A DNA stretch of 64,000 nucleotides from JAJYQH01 sp036261615 (lineage in GTDB: Bacteria; Actinomycetota; Actinomycetes; Propionibacteriales; Propionibacteriaceae): the NCBI GenBank assembly GCA_036261615.1, contig DATAKK010000099.1, positions 1 through 64,000 of the forward strand. The letters are read 5' to 3'. The notes below the pieces were generated by a model. It was not told the origin of the DNA and made no database searches. It worked only from the letters and a program-made list of their open reading frames with translations. Shown piece by piece: positions 8,558 through 18,002 of the stretch (positions within the stretch are counted from its first letter, which is position 1; each line of letters begins with the position of its first letter). The translations under genes and the position numbers were made by a program.

Positions 8558-9348
8558 GCGTCCTCGACGACATCATCGCCTCGGTCCGCCTCGACCTCGC
8601 CGAGCGGCAGCAGGCGGTGCGCCTCAGTGAGCTCCGCGCCCGAATCGACGCGATCCCCCCGGCCCGGCCGGTGCTCGACGTGTTCCGCGGTCCCGACCTC
8701 TCGGTGATCGCCGAGGTGAAGCGGGCCAGCCCGAGCCGGGGCAAACTCGCCGCCATCGAGCGTCCCGCCGACCTCGCCGCCGACTACGAGGCCGGGGGAG
8801 CCGCGGCGATCAGCGTCCTCACCGAGCGGCACCGCTTCCACGGCTCGCTCGACGACCTCGACGCCGTCCGGGAGCGGGTCGACCTGCCGATCCTGCGCAA
8901 GGACTTCATGGTCACCGAGTACCAGCTCGTCGAGACCCGCGCGCACGGCGCCGACCTGTGCCTGCTCATCGTGGCCGCCCTCAACGACACGATGCTGCAC
9001 ACCCTCTACCGCACCGCCCTCGAGCTCGGGCTGACCCCGCTCGTCGAGGTGCACACCCCGGAGGAGGCGCGCCGCGCGGTCGACCTCGGCGCGCAGCTCA
9101 TCGGCGTCAACAACCGCAACCTGCAGACCCTGGAGGTGTCGATCGCGCAGTTCGGCGAGATCGCGCCGGCCATCCCCGACGACGCGGTGAAGGTCGCCGA
9201 GTCGGGACTCAACGGGCCCGAGGACGTCGCCCTCGTGCGCGGGCAGGGGGCCGACGTCGTCCTGGTCGGCGAGGCGCTGGTGCGTCACGGCGACCCGCGC
9301 GCCGCGGTCGAGGCCCTCCGCACCGCCCAGCCGTCCGACCACACCTGA
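8554..9348 (+). CDS. trpC: Indole-3-glycerol phosphate synthase
   Basis: TrpC (264 residues) closes the indole ring, turning carboxyphenylamino-deoxyribulose phosphate into indole-3-glycerol phosphate. The TIM-barrel motifs are complete: VIAEVKRASPSRGKL, LPILRKDFMVTEYQL, LIGVNNRNLQTLEV, VAESGLNG and VLVGEALVRH. It is monofunctional, with no fused TrpF. The GTG start is fixed by a 4-nt overlap with the preceding gene. A 62-nt gap with its own ribosome site separates it from trpB. Confidence 0.97.
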   Translation: MSVLDDIIASVRLDLAERQQAVRLSELRARIDAIPPARPVLDVFRGPDLSVIAEVKRASPSRGKLAAIERPADLAADYEAGGAAAISVLTERHRFHGSLDDLDAVRERVDLPILRKDFMVTEYQLVETRAHGADLCLLIVAALNDTMLHTLYRTALELGLTPLVEVHTPEEARRAVDLGAQLIGVNNRNLQTLEVSIAQFGEIAPAIPDDAVKVAESGLNGPEDVALVRGQGADVVLVGEALVRHGDPRAAVEALRTAQPSDHT

Positions 9349-9410
9349 CCACCCGGGGGGCCGCCCGTCGGTCCCCGCACCGGTGCCCCGCACCGTCCCT
9401 GGAGGAGCCC

Positions 9411-10682
9411 ATGTCGTCCGATACCCCCCGTGACCTGCCGGCCGCGGCGTCCCTGCCCGACGTCCACGGCCACTTCGACGCCTTCGGCGGCAAGTTCGTG
9501 CCCGAGGCGCTGGCCGCCGCGCTCGAGGAGCTGGAGGACGCCTTCACCTCGGCGTCCGCCGACCCGGCGTTCCAGGAGGAGCTCGCCGCGCTGCGCCGCG
9601 ACTACGCCGGGCGTCCCACCCCGATCACCGAGGCCCGGCGCTTCGCCGAGTTCTGCGGCAACGCCCGCATCCTGCTCAAGCGCGAGGACCTCAACCACAC
9701 GGGCAGCCACAAGATCAACAACGTCCTCGGCCAGGCGCTGCTCACCCGCCGGATGGGCAAGAAGCGGGTGATCGCCGAGACCGGCGCCGGGCAGCACGGC
9801 GTGGCGACGGCCACGGCGGCGGCCCTGTTCGGCCTCGAGTGCCGGGTCTACATGGGCAAGGTCGACACCGAACGCCAGGCCCTCAACGTCGCCCGGATGC
9901 AGTTGCTCGGCGCCGAGGTCGTCTCGGTGGCCGCCGGCTCGCAGACCCTCAAGGACGCGATGAACGAGGCGATGCGCGACTGGGTCACCAACGTCGACAC
10001 CACCCACTACCTCATCGGCACGGTCGGCGGACCGCACCCGTTCCCGATGATGGTGCGCGAGTTCCAGCGGATCATCTCCACCGAGGCCCGCGCCCAGATG
10101 CTCGACCGCTTCGGGCGGCTGCCGGACGCCGTCACGGCGTGCGTGGGCGGCGGGTCCAACGCGATGGGCATCTTCGCCGACTTCATCCCGGACGCGTCGG
10201 TGCGGCTGTACGGCTTCGAGGCCGGGGGAGAGGGCGTCGAGACCGGCCGGCACGCGGCCACCATCTCGGCCGGTGACATCGGCGTCCTGCACGGCATGCG
10301 CACGTACGTGCTGCAGGACGAGGACGGGCAGACCAAGGAGTCGCACTCCATCTCCGCCGGCCTCGACTACCCCGGCGTCGGACCCGAGCACGCGTGGCTC
10401 GCGGCGACCGGCCGCGCCACCTACGAGCCGGTCACCGACACCGAGGCGATGGAGGCGTTCCGGCTGCTCAGCCAGACCGAGGGGATCATGCCGGCGATCG
10501 AGTCGGCGCACGCCGTCGCCGGTGCGCAGCGCCTGGCCCTGCGCTGGGCCGAGGAGCGCCCCGACGAGCAGCCCCTCATCCTCATCAACATCTCCGGCCG
10601 GGGTGACAAGGACGTCGACACGGCGATCCGCTGGTTCGGGCTCGACGGGTCGGCGAACGCCACCACGGGGGAGCTGCAATGA
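9411..10682 (+). CDS. trpB: Tryptophan synthase beta chain
   Basis: TrpB (423 residues) joins indole and serine to give tryptophan in the alpha2-beta2 complex. The PLP lysine is in HTGSHKINN (K101), followed by AETGAGQHGVATA and the phosphate-binding GGGSNAMG. The N-terminus HFDAFGGKFVPEAL is typical of TrpB1. ATG at 9411 is chosen because GGAGGAG lies 4 nt upstream and the product then has normal length. It overlaps trpA by 4 nt, as is usual for partners of one complex. Confidence 0.97.
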   Translation: MSSDTPRDLPAAASLPDVHGHFDAFGGKFVPEALAAALEELEDAFTSASADPAFQEELAALRRDYAGRPTPITEARRFAEFCGNARILLKREDLNHTGSHKINNVLGQALLTRRMGKKRVIAETGAGQHGVATATAAALFGLECRVYMGKVDTERQALNVARMQLLGAEVVSVAAGSQTLKDAMNEAMRDWVTNVDTTHYLIGTVGGPHPFPMMVREFQRIISTEARAQMLDRFGRLPDAVTACVGGGSNAMGIFADFIPDASVRLYGFEAGGEGVETGRHAATISAGDIGVLHGMRTYVLQDEDGQTKESHSISAGLDYPGVGPEHAWLAATGRATYEPVTDTEAMEAFRLLSQTEGIMPAIESAHAVAGAQRLALRWAEERPDEQPLILINISGRGDKDVDTAIRWFGLDGSANATTGELQ

Positions 10683-11542
10683 GCGCCCCGGGGGTGACCG
10701 CGCGCCCGTTCGAGGGTTCCACCCGGCTGGGGCACAGCGGCATCGTGCTCGCCGACGCCCGGGCCGAGGGCCGGGCCGCGCTCGTCGGGTACCTCCCGGT
10801 CGGCTACCCCGACGTCGACCACTCGATCGAGGCGATGCGCGCCCTCACCGAGGGCAGCGACGGGCAGGGCGTCGACCTCGTCGAGATCGGCATGCCGTAC
10901 TCCGACCCGGTGATGGACGGCCTGGCGATCCAGCACGCCACCACCCACGCCCTGCAGCGCGGTGTCCGCACCCGCGACGTGCTCCGGGCCGTCGAGGCCG
11001 TGGCCGCCACCGGCACCCAGGCGCTGGTGATGATCTACTGGAACCTCGTCGAGCACTACGGCGTCGACGCGTTCGCGCGCGATCTCGCCGCGGCCGGGGG
11101 AAGCGGGCTGATCACCCCCGACCTCACTCCCGACGAGGCCGGCCCCTGGGTGTCGGCGTCCGACTCCCACGGCCTCGACCGGGTCTTCCTCGTCGCGCCG
11201 TCCTCCACCGAGGAGCGCGTGCTGAGCACCACCCGGGCCTGCCGGGGCTGGGTCTACGCGACCTCGGTCATGGGCGTCACCGGCGCCCGCACCCAGACCT
11301 CGTCCGCGGCGCCGCTGCTCGTCCAGCGGGTCCGGGACGCCGCCCCCGACGACCTGCCCGTGGGGGTCGGCCTGGGCGTGTCGAACGGTCCCCAGGCCGC
11401 CGAGGTCGGCGCCTTCGCGGACGCCGTCATCGTCGGGTCCGCACTGGTCAAGTGCCTCATCGACGCCGAGGGCACCGGCGACCTCGCGCCGCTGCGGCAC
11501 GTGGTCGGCGATCTCGCCGCCGGTGTGCGCGGCCTGAGCTGA
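10679..11542 (+). CDS. trpA: Tryptophan synthase alpha chain
   Basis: TrpA (287 residues) splits indole-3-glycerol phosphate and channels indole to TrpB. The catalytic glutamate and aspartate lie in VDLVEIGMPYSDPVMDG (about residues 64-81). The phosphate-binding glycines are in LPVGVGLGVSNGPQ and DAVIVGSALVK. The N-terminus is slightly extended before the barrel. The start is set by the ATGA overlap with trpB. A membrane-protein gene follows after 11 nt. Confidence 0.96.
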   Translation: MSAPGVTARPFEGSTRLGHSGIVLADARAEGRAALVGYLPVGYPDVDHSIEAMRALTEGSDGQGVDLVEIGMPYSDPVMDGLAIQHATTHALQRGVRTRDVLRAVEAVAATGTQALVMIYWNLVEHYGVDAFARDLAAAGGSGLITPDLTPDEAGPWVSASDSHGLDRVFLVAPSSTEERVLSTTRACRGWVYATSVMGVTGARTQTSSAAPLLVQRVRDAAPDDLPVGVGLGVSNGPQAAEVGAFADAVIVGSALVKCLIDAEGTGDLAPLRHVVGDLAAGVRGLS

Positions 11543-11553
11543 GGCGCGGGGCG

Positions 11554-12213
11554 ATGATGGCGGACGGCCCGGAGCGGCGCCGGCGGCTGGTGGTTGCGCC
11601 GCCGGTGGCGGCGCTCAGCGCGCTGGTCGCGGTCGTGCTCGCCGTGGTGGGCGGGTGGCTGCTCGCCACGGCCGGCGGCCCCGCCGTCGTGTCCATCGGC
11701 GTGGCCCTGTGGTGGCTGGCGCTCAACGTGCTCGTCGTCGGACTGGTGTCGGCGAGCGCGTGGCACCGCAGCCGCCCGGTCGTCGGCGGCGAGAAGGTTC
11801 CCTCCACCGTGGTGGCGCGCGCCCATCCGCTGCGGGGCAGGCTGCACGCGGTGTCGCTCGAGTCGCCCGACGGCACCGCGGCCAGGGTGTTGCACGGGTT
11901 CGTCAGCCTGCGCGCCGCCGACGCCGAGCGGCTCGCCGCGCGTCTCACCGAGCTGCTCGGAGCGGTCCCGGCGCCCGATCCGGGCCTGGTTCCCGTGCTC
12001 GTCGAGGTGGGGCCGCTGCCCGGTGCCGAGCCGGCGGACGCCGACACCGTGAGCCTGCGTCGTGCGCTGCCCCTGGTGGCCGCCGATCCCGTGCCGGACG
12101 ACCCCGCCCCCGAGGACACCGGCACCCCGGCGACGACCCCCCGCCATCGCGGCGACGACGACCCGGTGGGCGACCCGGGCCCCGTGCTGCCCCGCCGCGC
12201 CCGCCGCGACTGA
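11554..12213 (+). CDS. Unrecognised two-TM membrane protein
   Basis: This 219-residue protein has two adjacent hydrophobic segments (about residues 17-36 and 40-64) after a basic N-terminus. A soluble part then runs to a proline/aspartate-rich, disordered-looking tail. Two ATGs (11554 and 11557) compete and I cannot decide between them; the ribosome site is weak. I do not recognise a family. It follows trpA by 11 nt and precedes lgt, so it is probably the last gene of the trp transcript. No enzyme motif is visible. Confidence 0.65.
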   Translation: MMADGPERRRRLVVAPPVAALSALVAVVLAVVGGWLLATAGGPAVVSIGVALWWLALNVLVVGLVSASAWHRSRPVVGGEKVPSTVVARAHPLRGRLHAVSLESPDGTAARVLHGFVSLRAADAERLAARLTELLGAVPAPDPGLVPVLVEVGPLPGAEPADADTVSLRRALPLVAADPVPDDPAPEDTGTPATTPRHRGDDDPVGDPGPVLPRRARRD

Positions 12214-12242
12214 GGCTGTCCGCGGTCCACATGTTCGGCGGC

Positions 12243-12248
12243 TAGAGT
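12243..12248 (+). promoter_or_regulatory. -10 box for lgt
   Basis: TAGAGT ends 9 nt before the GTG start of lgt with no Shine-Dalgarno sequence between. This suggests a leaderless or nearly leaderless transcript. Confidence 0.45.
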
Positions 12249-12257
12249 GCAGGACTT

Positions 12258-13205
12258 GTGACGTCCTTCGCGACCCCGCTGTCGATTCCCAGCCCGCCCT
12301 GGTCGCAGTTCCACATCGGTCCGCTGACCATCCACTTCTACGCGCTGTGCATCCTCACCGGCATCATCGTCGCGTGGATCATGACGCGGCGCCGGTACGT
12401 GGCCCGCGGCGGTGACGGCGAGCAGTTCGAGAACATCGCGGCGGTGAGCGTGGTCCTCGGCATCATCGGGGCCCGGCTCTACCACATCACGAGCGACTAC
12501 GAGCTCTACTTCGTGCCGGGCAAGGACCCCTGGCGCGCGCTGTACATCTGGGACGGCGGCCTCGGCATCTGGGGAGCGGTGGCCCTCGGCGGCCTCGGTG
12601 TCTGGCTGATGGCCCGCCACTACGGCATCCCGTTCGGCGACATCGCCGACAGTTTCGCCCCCGGGCTGCTCGTCGCGCAGGCGATCGGACGGCTGGGCAA
12701 CTGGTTCAACCAGGAGCTGTTCGGCGGGCCGACCAACCTCCCGTGGGGGCTGGAGATCGCCCCCCAGTACCGCCCGCTGGGCTACCAGCAGTACTCCACC
12801 TTCCACCCGACGTTCCTCTACGAACTGATCTGGGACCTGTTCTCGGCGTTCGTCCTGCTGCGCCTGGAGCGCCGGTTCCGGCTCGCCCGCGGTCGTACCT
12901 TCGCCGCTTACGTCGCCCTGTACACGTTCGGCCGCTTCTTCGTCGAGATGATGCGCATCGACCACGCGAACAAGCCGTTCGGATTCCGCCTCAACGACTA
13001 CACCTCGGTGATCGTCTTCGTCGGCGCCATCGTCGCGTGGGTCATCCTCGCCCGGGTGCGTCCCGGTGTGCTCGACCGGCCCCTCGCCTCGAGCCGCGGG
13101 TCCGGCGAGCCTGGGGACGCCGAAACACTCGCCCCTGCCGAGCCGGCCGACGGCAGCCCCGAGAACGCCCCCGAGGAAGCCCGCGACGGGGTGTCCGACA
13201 GCTGA
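12258..13205 (+). CDS. lgt: Prolipoprotein diacylglyceryl transferase
   Basis: Lgt (315 residues) moves diacylglycerol from phosphatidylglycerol to the lipobox cysteine of prelipoproteins in the membrane, for example the binding lipoprotein encoded at 20575. The Lgt signature GRLGNWFNQELFG is present (about residues 145-157). Other landmarks are HFYALCILTGI, LGIIGARLYH and GRFFVEMMRID. About seven membrane helices can be drawn. The C-terminal 45 residues are an acidic, proline-rich tail. GTG at 12258 follows a -10 box closely, so the start is probably leaderless. Confidence 0.95.
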   Translation: MTSFATPLSIPSPPWSQFHIGPLTIHFYALCILTGIIVAWIMTRRRYVARGGDGEQFENIAAVSVVLGIIGARLYHITSDYELYFVPGKDPWRALYIWDGGLGIWGAVALGGLGVWLMARHYGIPFGDIADSFAPGLLVAQAIGRLGNWFNQELFGGPTNLPWGLEIAPQYRPLGYQQYSTFHPTFLYELIWDLFSAFVLLRLERRFRLARGRTFAAYVALYTFGRFFVEMMRIDHANKPFGFRLNDYTSVIVFVGAIVAWVILARVRPGVLDRPLASSRGSGEPGDAETLAPAEPADGSPENAPEEARDGVSDS

Positions 13206-13235
13206 AAACGGCCGCCGGCCGCACAGCCCAGCGAT

Positions 13236-13481
13236 TACGGTAGGTCGGCACCCGGACGCTCACCCGGCCCCGATACCCGAGCCGGCCGTATCCTTGTGCT
13301 CCCTCGCCGAGCAGCCCCACGCCCCGTGGGTGTCCTCGGGACCGGACGGGCGCGCCACCACCCTGGCAACCCCACCCGGGCCGCGTCCCCGCGGCGAGGG
13401 GCCCGGCATCACCGCCCTGGAGAGCGCCGGGCCATGCTCCACCAGACCTGCCCCGCGGCAGGCCGACAGATGGGAGAACCG
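13236..13481 (+). promoter_or_regulatory. Candidate structured leader of gltB-gltD
   Basis: The 276 nt between lgt and gltB hold two possible -10 boxes, TACGGT (13236-13241) and TATCCT (13289-13294). The leader has three mutually complementary segments: CCGGGCC (13376-13382), GGCCCGG (13400-13406) and CCGGGCC (13427-13433). The middle one can pair with either neighbour, which is the layout of an attenuator or other switch. Further hairpins are CCCACG/CGTGGG near 13317-13331 and CCTGCC/GGCAGG just before the ribosome site. No known riboswitch core was recognised. Confidence 0.4.
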
Positions 13482-16400
13482 ATGGTGGGAGAGATCTTCC
13501 CCCGCATGCCCCAGCAGGGTCTCTACGACCCCGCGTTCGAGCACGACGCGTGCGGCGTCGCCTTCGTGGCCCGGCTCGACGGTGGCGCGACCCACGAGGT
13601 GGTGGAGCAGGGCCTGCTGGCCCTCAAGAACCTCGACCACCGCGGCGCGACCGGCGCCGACCCGGCCGCCGGCGACGGTGCCGGCATCCTCGTCCAGGTT
13701 CCGGACGCCTTCTTCCGTGAGGTGAGCCACCTCGACCTGCCCGCCGCCGGCCACTACGCCGCCGGCCTGGCGCACCTGCCCACCGACCCGATCAAGCGCG
13801 AGTACGCCCGTGCCACGATCTCGCGGATCGCGATCGAGGAGGGCCTCAGCATCATCGGCTGGCGCACCGTCCCCGTGCGCACCGGCTCGCTCAGCCCCAT
13901 CTCGCGGGCGGTGATGCCGCACTTCGAGCAGCTGTTCGTCTCCTCGGGCGACCTCTCCGGCATCGACCTCGATCGCCTCACCTTCGTGCTGCGCCGCCGG
14001 GTGCAGAACGAGGTCGGCGTCTACTTCCAGTCGCTGTCGTCCCGCACGCTCGTCTACAAGGGCATGCTCACGACCGACCAGCTCGAGGAGGTCTTCCCCG
14101 ACCTCCACCACGCCGCCTTCCACTCCGCGCTCGCGCTGGTGCACTCGAGGTTCTCGACGAACACCTTCCCCGCCTGGGAGCTCGCGCACCCCTACCGGAT
14201 GATGGCGCACAACGGCGAGATCAACACGGTGATGGGCAACCGCAACTGGATGCGCGCCCGCGAGGCACTGCTGGCCAGCGACCTCATCCCCGGCGACCTC
14301 GAGCGGATCTTCCCGATCTGCACCCCCGGCGGATCCGACTCCGCCTCCTTCGACGAGGTGCTCGAACTGCTGCACCTCGGCGGCCGCACCCTGCCCCACG
14401 CCGTGCTCATGATGATCCCCGAGGCGTGGCAGAAGAACTCCGAGATGGACCCCGCCCGACGGGCCTTCTACGAGTTCCACTCGTTCATCATGGAGCCCTG
14501 GGACGGGCCCGCCAGCGTCACCTTCACCGACGGCACCCTCATCGGCGGCGTGCTCGACCGCAACGGCCTGCGTCCGGCCCGGTACTGGGTCACCGACGAC
14601 GGGCTCGTCGTGTTCGCGTCCGAGGCGGGCGTGCTGCCCATCGAACCCGAGCACGTGCTCCAGAAGGGCCGGCTGCAGCCCGGGCGGATGTTCCTCGTCG
14701 ACACGGTGCAGCACCGGATCCTCGACGACGACGAGATCAAGGCCCAGCTGGCCGCCGAGCACCCCTACGACGAGTGGCTCCAGAACAAGATCACGCTCAA
14801 CGAGCTGCCCGAGCGCGTGCACGTCGTGCACAGCCACGCGTCGGTGACCCGGCGCCAGCAGGTGTTCGGCTACACCCACGAGGAACTGCGGCTGCTCGTC
14901 GCGCCGATGGCCAACACGGGCGCCGAGGTGGTCGGCTCGATGGGCACCGACACGCCGCTCGCCGTACTGAGCGACCGGCCGCGCCCGCTGTTCGACCACT
15001 TCCAGCAGCTGTTCGCCCAGGTGACCAACCCGCCGCTGGACGCGATCCGCGAGGAGCTCGTCACGTCCCTCGCCGGCTCGATCGGCCCCGAGCAGAACCT
15101 CCTCGACCCGGGCCCCGAGTCCTGTCGGCAGCTGGAGATCCCGTACCCGATCCTCACGAACGAGGAACTCGCCCGGATCGTGCACATCAACCGCGACGGC
15201 GACCAGCCCGGTTACGCCACCCACGTGGTGCGCGGGCTCTATCAGGTCTCCGGCGGGGGTGCCGCGCTGCGCCGGCGGCTCGACGAGATCCGGGCCGAGG
15301 TGTCCGAGGCCATCGCCGGGGGTGCCCGCACGATCGTCCTCTCCGACCGGCACTCGGACGCCGACCGCGCCCCGATCCCGTCGCTGCTGCTCACCTCGGC
15401 GATCCACCACCACCTGGTGCGCGAGAAGACCCGCACCCAGGTGGGCCTCATCGTCGAGAGCGGGGACGTCCGCGAGGTGCACCACGCCGCCCTGCTCATC
15501 GGCTACGGCGCCGCCGCCCTCAACCCGTACCTCATGTTCGAGTCGGCCGAGGACATGGCCCGCAACGAGCTGTACGTGTCGGTCGCGCCGGAGCGGGCGA
15601 TCAAGAACGTCGTCAAGGGCCTGGGCAAGGGCATCCTCAAGGTCATGAGCAAGATGGGCGTCTCGACCCTGCAGTCGTACACCGGCGCCCAGATCTTCGA
15701 GGCGATCGGCCTGTCCAAGGACTTCGTCGACGAGTTCTTCACCGGCACGACGAGCAAGATCGGCGGCATCGGCCTCGACGAGCTCGCCGAGACGGTGCGC
15801 CAGCGCCATGCCCGCGCCTATCCGGCCAGCCGGATCGCGCTGCCGCACCGGTCGCTGCCGGTCGGCGGCGAGTACCAGTGGCGCCGCGAGGGCGAGGAGC
15901 ACCTGTTCGACCCCGAGACGGTGTTCCGCCTCCAGCACTCCACGGCCACCGGCCGCTACGACATCTTCAAGCAGTACACCGCGCGGGTGAACGACAACTC
16001 CTCGCGGCTGATGACGCTGCGGGCGCTGCTCCAGTTCAACTCCGACCGCCCGAGCATCCCGATCGAGGAGGTCGAGCCGGCGTCGGAGATCGTCAAGCGG
16101 TTCTCGACCGGTGCGATGAGCTACGGGTCGATCTCTCAGGAGGCGCACGAGACGCTGGCGGTCGCGATGAACTCGATCGGCGCCAAGTCGAACACCGGCG
16201 AGGGCGGCGAGGACCGCGAGCGGCTCTACGACCCGCGTCGCCGCAGCGCCATCAAGCAGGTGGCTTCCGGGCGGTTCGGCGTCACGTCGGAGTACCTCAC
16301 CAACGCCACCGACCTGCAGATCAAGATGGCCCAGGGCGCCAAGCCCGGCGAGGGCGGCCAACTCCCCGGCCCCAAGGTCTATCCGTGGGTGGCCCGCACC

Positions 16401-18002
16401 CGGCACTCGACGCCCGGCGTCGGTCTCATCTCGCCGCCGCCGCACCACGACATCTACTCGATCGAGGACCTCAAGCAGCTGATCCACGACCTCAAGTGCG
16501 CCAACCCGCTCGCCCGGGTGCACGTGAAGCTCGTCGCCGAGGTCGGCGTGGGCACGGTCGCCGCGGGCGTCGCCAAGGCCAAGGCCGACGTGGTGCTCAT
16601 CTCCGGGCACGACGGCGGCACGGGCGCCGCGCCGCTCACCTCGGTGAAGCACGCGGGGGGCCCCTGGGAGCTCGGCCTCGCCGAGACCCAGCAGACCCTC
16701 CTGCTCAACGGCTTGCGCGACCGCATCGTCGTCCAGTGCGACGGGCAGCTGAAGACCGGCCGCGACGTCGTCATCGCGGCCCTGCTCGGCGCCGAGGAGT
16801 TCGGGTTCGCCACCACCGCGCTCGTGGTGAGCGGCTGCATCATGATGCGCGTGTGCCACAAGGACACCTGTCCGGTCGGCGTGGCGACCCAGAACCCCGA
16901 ACTGCGCGCCAAGTTCAGCGGCAAGGCCGAGCACGTCGTGAACTTCATGATGTTCATCGCCGAGGAGGTCCGCGAGCTGCTGGCCGAGCTGGGCTTCCGC
17001 AGCATCGAGGAGGCCGTCGGCCACGTCGAGGTGCTCGACGCCCAGCAGGCCGTCGACCACTGGAAGGCGCGAGGCCTCGACCTCAGCCCGATCCTGCACC
17101 AGGTCGCGCTGCCGGCGGGCAGCCCGTTGCACAACACCACCGGACAGGACCACGGTCTCGACCGCAAGCTCGACGCCACCCTCATCGACCTGGCCGCGCC
17201 CGCGCTCGAGCGGGGCGAGAAGGTCGTCGAGGTGGTGCCGGTCCGCAACGTCGACCGCACCGTCGGGACGATTCTCGGCAACCGGGTGACGGTGGTCACC
17301 CAGGGCGAGGGCTTCGACGACGACACGATCGACTTCACCCTCAACGGCACCGCCGGCCAGAGCTTCGGGGCCTTCCTGCCGCGGGGCGTCACGCTGCGCC
17401 TCGTCGGGGACGCAAACGACTACCTCGGCAAGGGGCTGTCGGGCGGGCGGATCATCGTCCGGCCGAACGAGAGCAGCCCCTTCCGCGCGGAGGAGCAGAT
17501 CATCGCCGGCAACGTCATCGGCTACGGCGCGACGAGCGGCACGATCCTCCTGCGCGGCCTCGTGGGCGAGCGCTTCTGCGTCCGCAACTCGGGGGCGACC
17601 GCCGTCGTCGAGGGAACCGGCGACCACGCGTGCGAGTACATGACCGGTGGCGAGGTGCTGATCATCGGGCGCACCGGGCGCAACGTCGCCGCGGGCATGT
17701 CCGGCGGTGTCGCCTACGTCCTCGACCTCGACCACTCGCGGCTCAACACCGAGATGGTGGACGCCGTGCAGCCGGGCGAGGCCGACGTGCTCCGGATCCT
17801 GGAACTGCTCGCGCTGCACCGCGACGAGACCGGGTCGCCGGTGGCGTCCGCGCTGCTCGACGACCCCGACCTCGCGACCCGGTTCACCAAGCTGCTGCCG
17901 CGCGACTACGCCCGGGTGATCAGGGCGCGTGAGGACGCCATCGCCCTGGGCCTGCACGAGAAGCAGATGACCGACCTGATGATGGAGGCTGCACATGGCT
18001 GA
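13482..18002 (+). CDS. gltB: Glutamate synthase (NADPH) large subunit
   Basis: GltB (1506 residues) makes glutamate from glutamine and 2-oxoglutarate together with GltD. The class-II amidotransferase nucleophile is C24 in HDACGVAF, exposed after removal of a short propeptide. The FMN/synthase domain contains TGAMSYGSISQEAHE and SGHDGGTGAAP. The 3Fe-4S cysteines are in CIMMRVCHKDTCPVG (about residues 1120-1135). The C-terminal GXGXG beta-helix domain closes the protein. I chose ATG 13482 because GGAGAA lies 5 nt upstream; ATG 13470 and 13434 are in frame and possible. It overlaps gltD by 8 nt. Confidence 0.95.
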   Translation: MVGEIFPRMPQQGLYDPAFEHDACGVAFVARLDGGATHEVVEQGLLALKNLDHRGATGADPAAGDGAGILVQVPDAFFREVSHLDLPAAGHYAAGLAHLPTDPIKREYARATISRIAIEEGLSIIGWRTVPVRTGSLSPISRAVMPHFEQLFVSSGDLSGIDLDRLTFVLRRRVQNEVGVYFQSLSSRTLVYKGMLTTDQLEEVFPDLHHAAFHSALALVHSRFSTNTFPAWELAHPYRMMAHNGEINTVMGNRNWMRAREALLASDLIPGDLERIFPICTPGGSDSASFDEVLELLHLGGRTLPHAVLMMIPEAWQKNSEMDPARRAFYEFHSFIMEPWDGPASVTFTDGTLIGGVLDRNGLRPARYWVTDDGLVVFASEAGVLPIEPEHVLQKGRLQPGRMFLVDTVQHRILDDDEIKAQLAAEHPYDEWLQNKITLNELPERVHVVHSHASVTRRQQVFGYTHEELRLLVAPMANTGAEVVGSMGTDTPLAVLSDRPRPLFDHFQQLFAQVTNPPLDAIREELVTSLAGSIGPEQNLLDPGPESCRQLEIPYPILTNEELARIVHINRDGDQPGYATHVVRGLYQVSGGGAALRRRLDEIRAEVSEAIAGGARTIVLSDRHSDADRAPIPSLLLTSAIHHHLVREKTRTQVGLIVESGDVREVHHAALLIGYGAAALNPYLMFESAEDMARNELYVSVAPERAIKNVVKGLGKGILKVMSKMGVSTLQSYTGAQIFEAIGLSKDFVDEFFTGTTSKIGGIGLDELAETVRQRHARAYPASRIALPHRSLPVGGEYQWRREGEEHLFDPETVFRLQHSTATGRYDIFKQYTARVNDNSSRLMTLRALLQFNSDRPSIPIEEVEPASEIVKRFSTGAMSYGSISQEAHETLAVAMNSIGAKSNTGEGGEDRERLYDPRRRSAIKQVASGRFGVTSEYLTNATDLQIKMAQGAKPGEGGQLPGPKVYPWVARTRHSTPGVGLISPPPHHDIYSIEDLKQLIHDLKCANPLARVHVKLVAEVGVGTVAAGVAKAKADVVLISGHDGGTGAAPLTSVKHAGGPWELGLAETQQTLLLNGLRDRIVVQCDGQLKTGRDVVIAALLGAEEFGFATTALVVSGCIMMRVCHKDTCPVGVATQNPELRAKFSGKAEHVVNFMMFIAEEVRELLAELGFRSIEEAVGHVEVLDAQQAVDHWKARGLDLSPILHQVALPAGSPLHNTTGQDHGLDRKLDATLIDLAAPALERGEKVVEVVPVRNVDRTVGTILGNRVTVVTQGEGFDDDTIDFTLNGTAGQSFGAFLPRGVTLRLVGDANDYLGKGLSGGRIIVRPNESSPFRAEEQIIAGNVIGYGATSGTILLRGLVGERFCVRNSGATAVVEGTGDHACEYMTGGEVLIIGRTGRNVAAGMSGGVAYVLDLDHSRLNTEMVDAVQPGEADVLRILELLALHRDETGSPVASALLDDPDLATRFTKLLPRDYARVIRAREDAIALGLHEKQMTDLMMEAAHG

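Noticed and set aside
13361..13410. A SAM-riboswitch-like GGCAACC in the gltB leader
   Set aside because: The conserved upstream GATGA/AGAGG-type core and the pseudoknot partner are missing, and gltB is not a sulfur or methionine gene.
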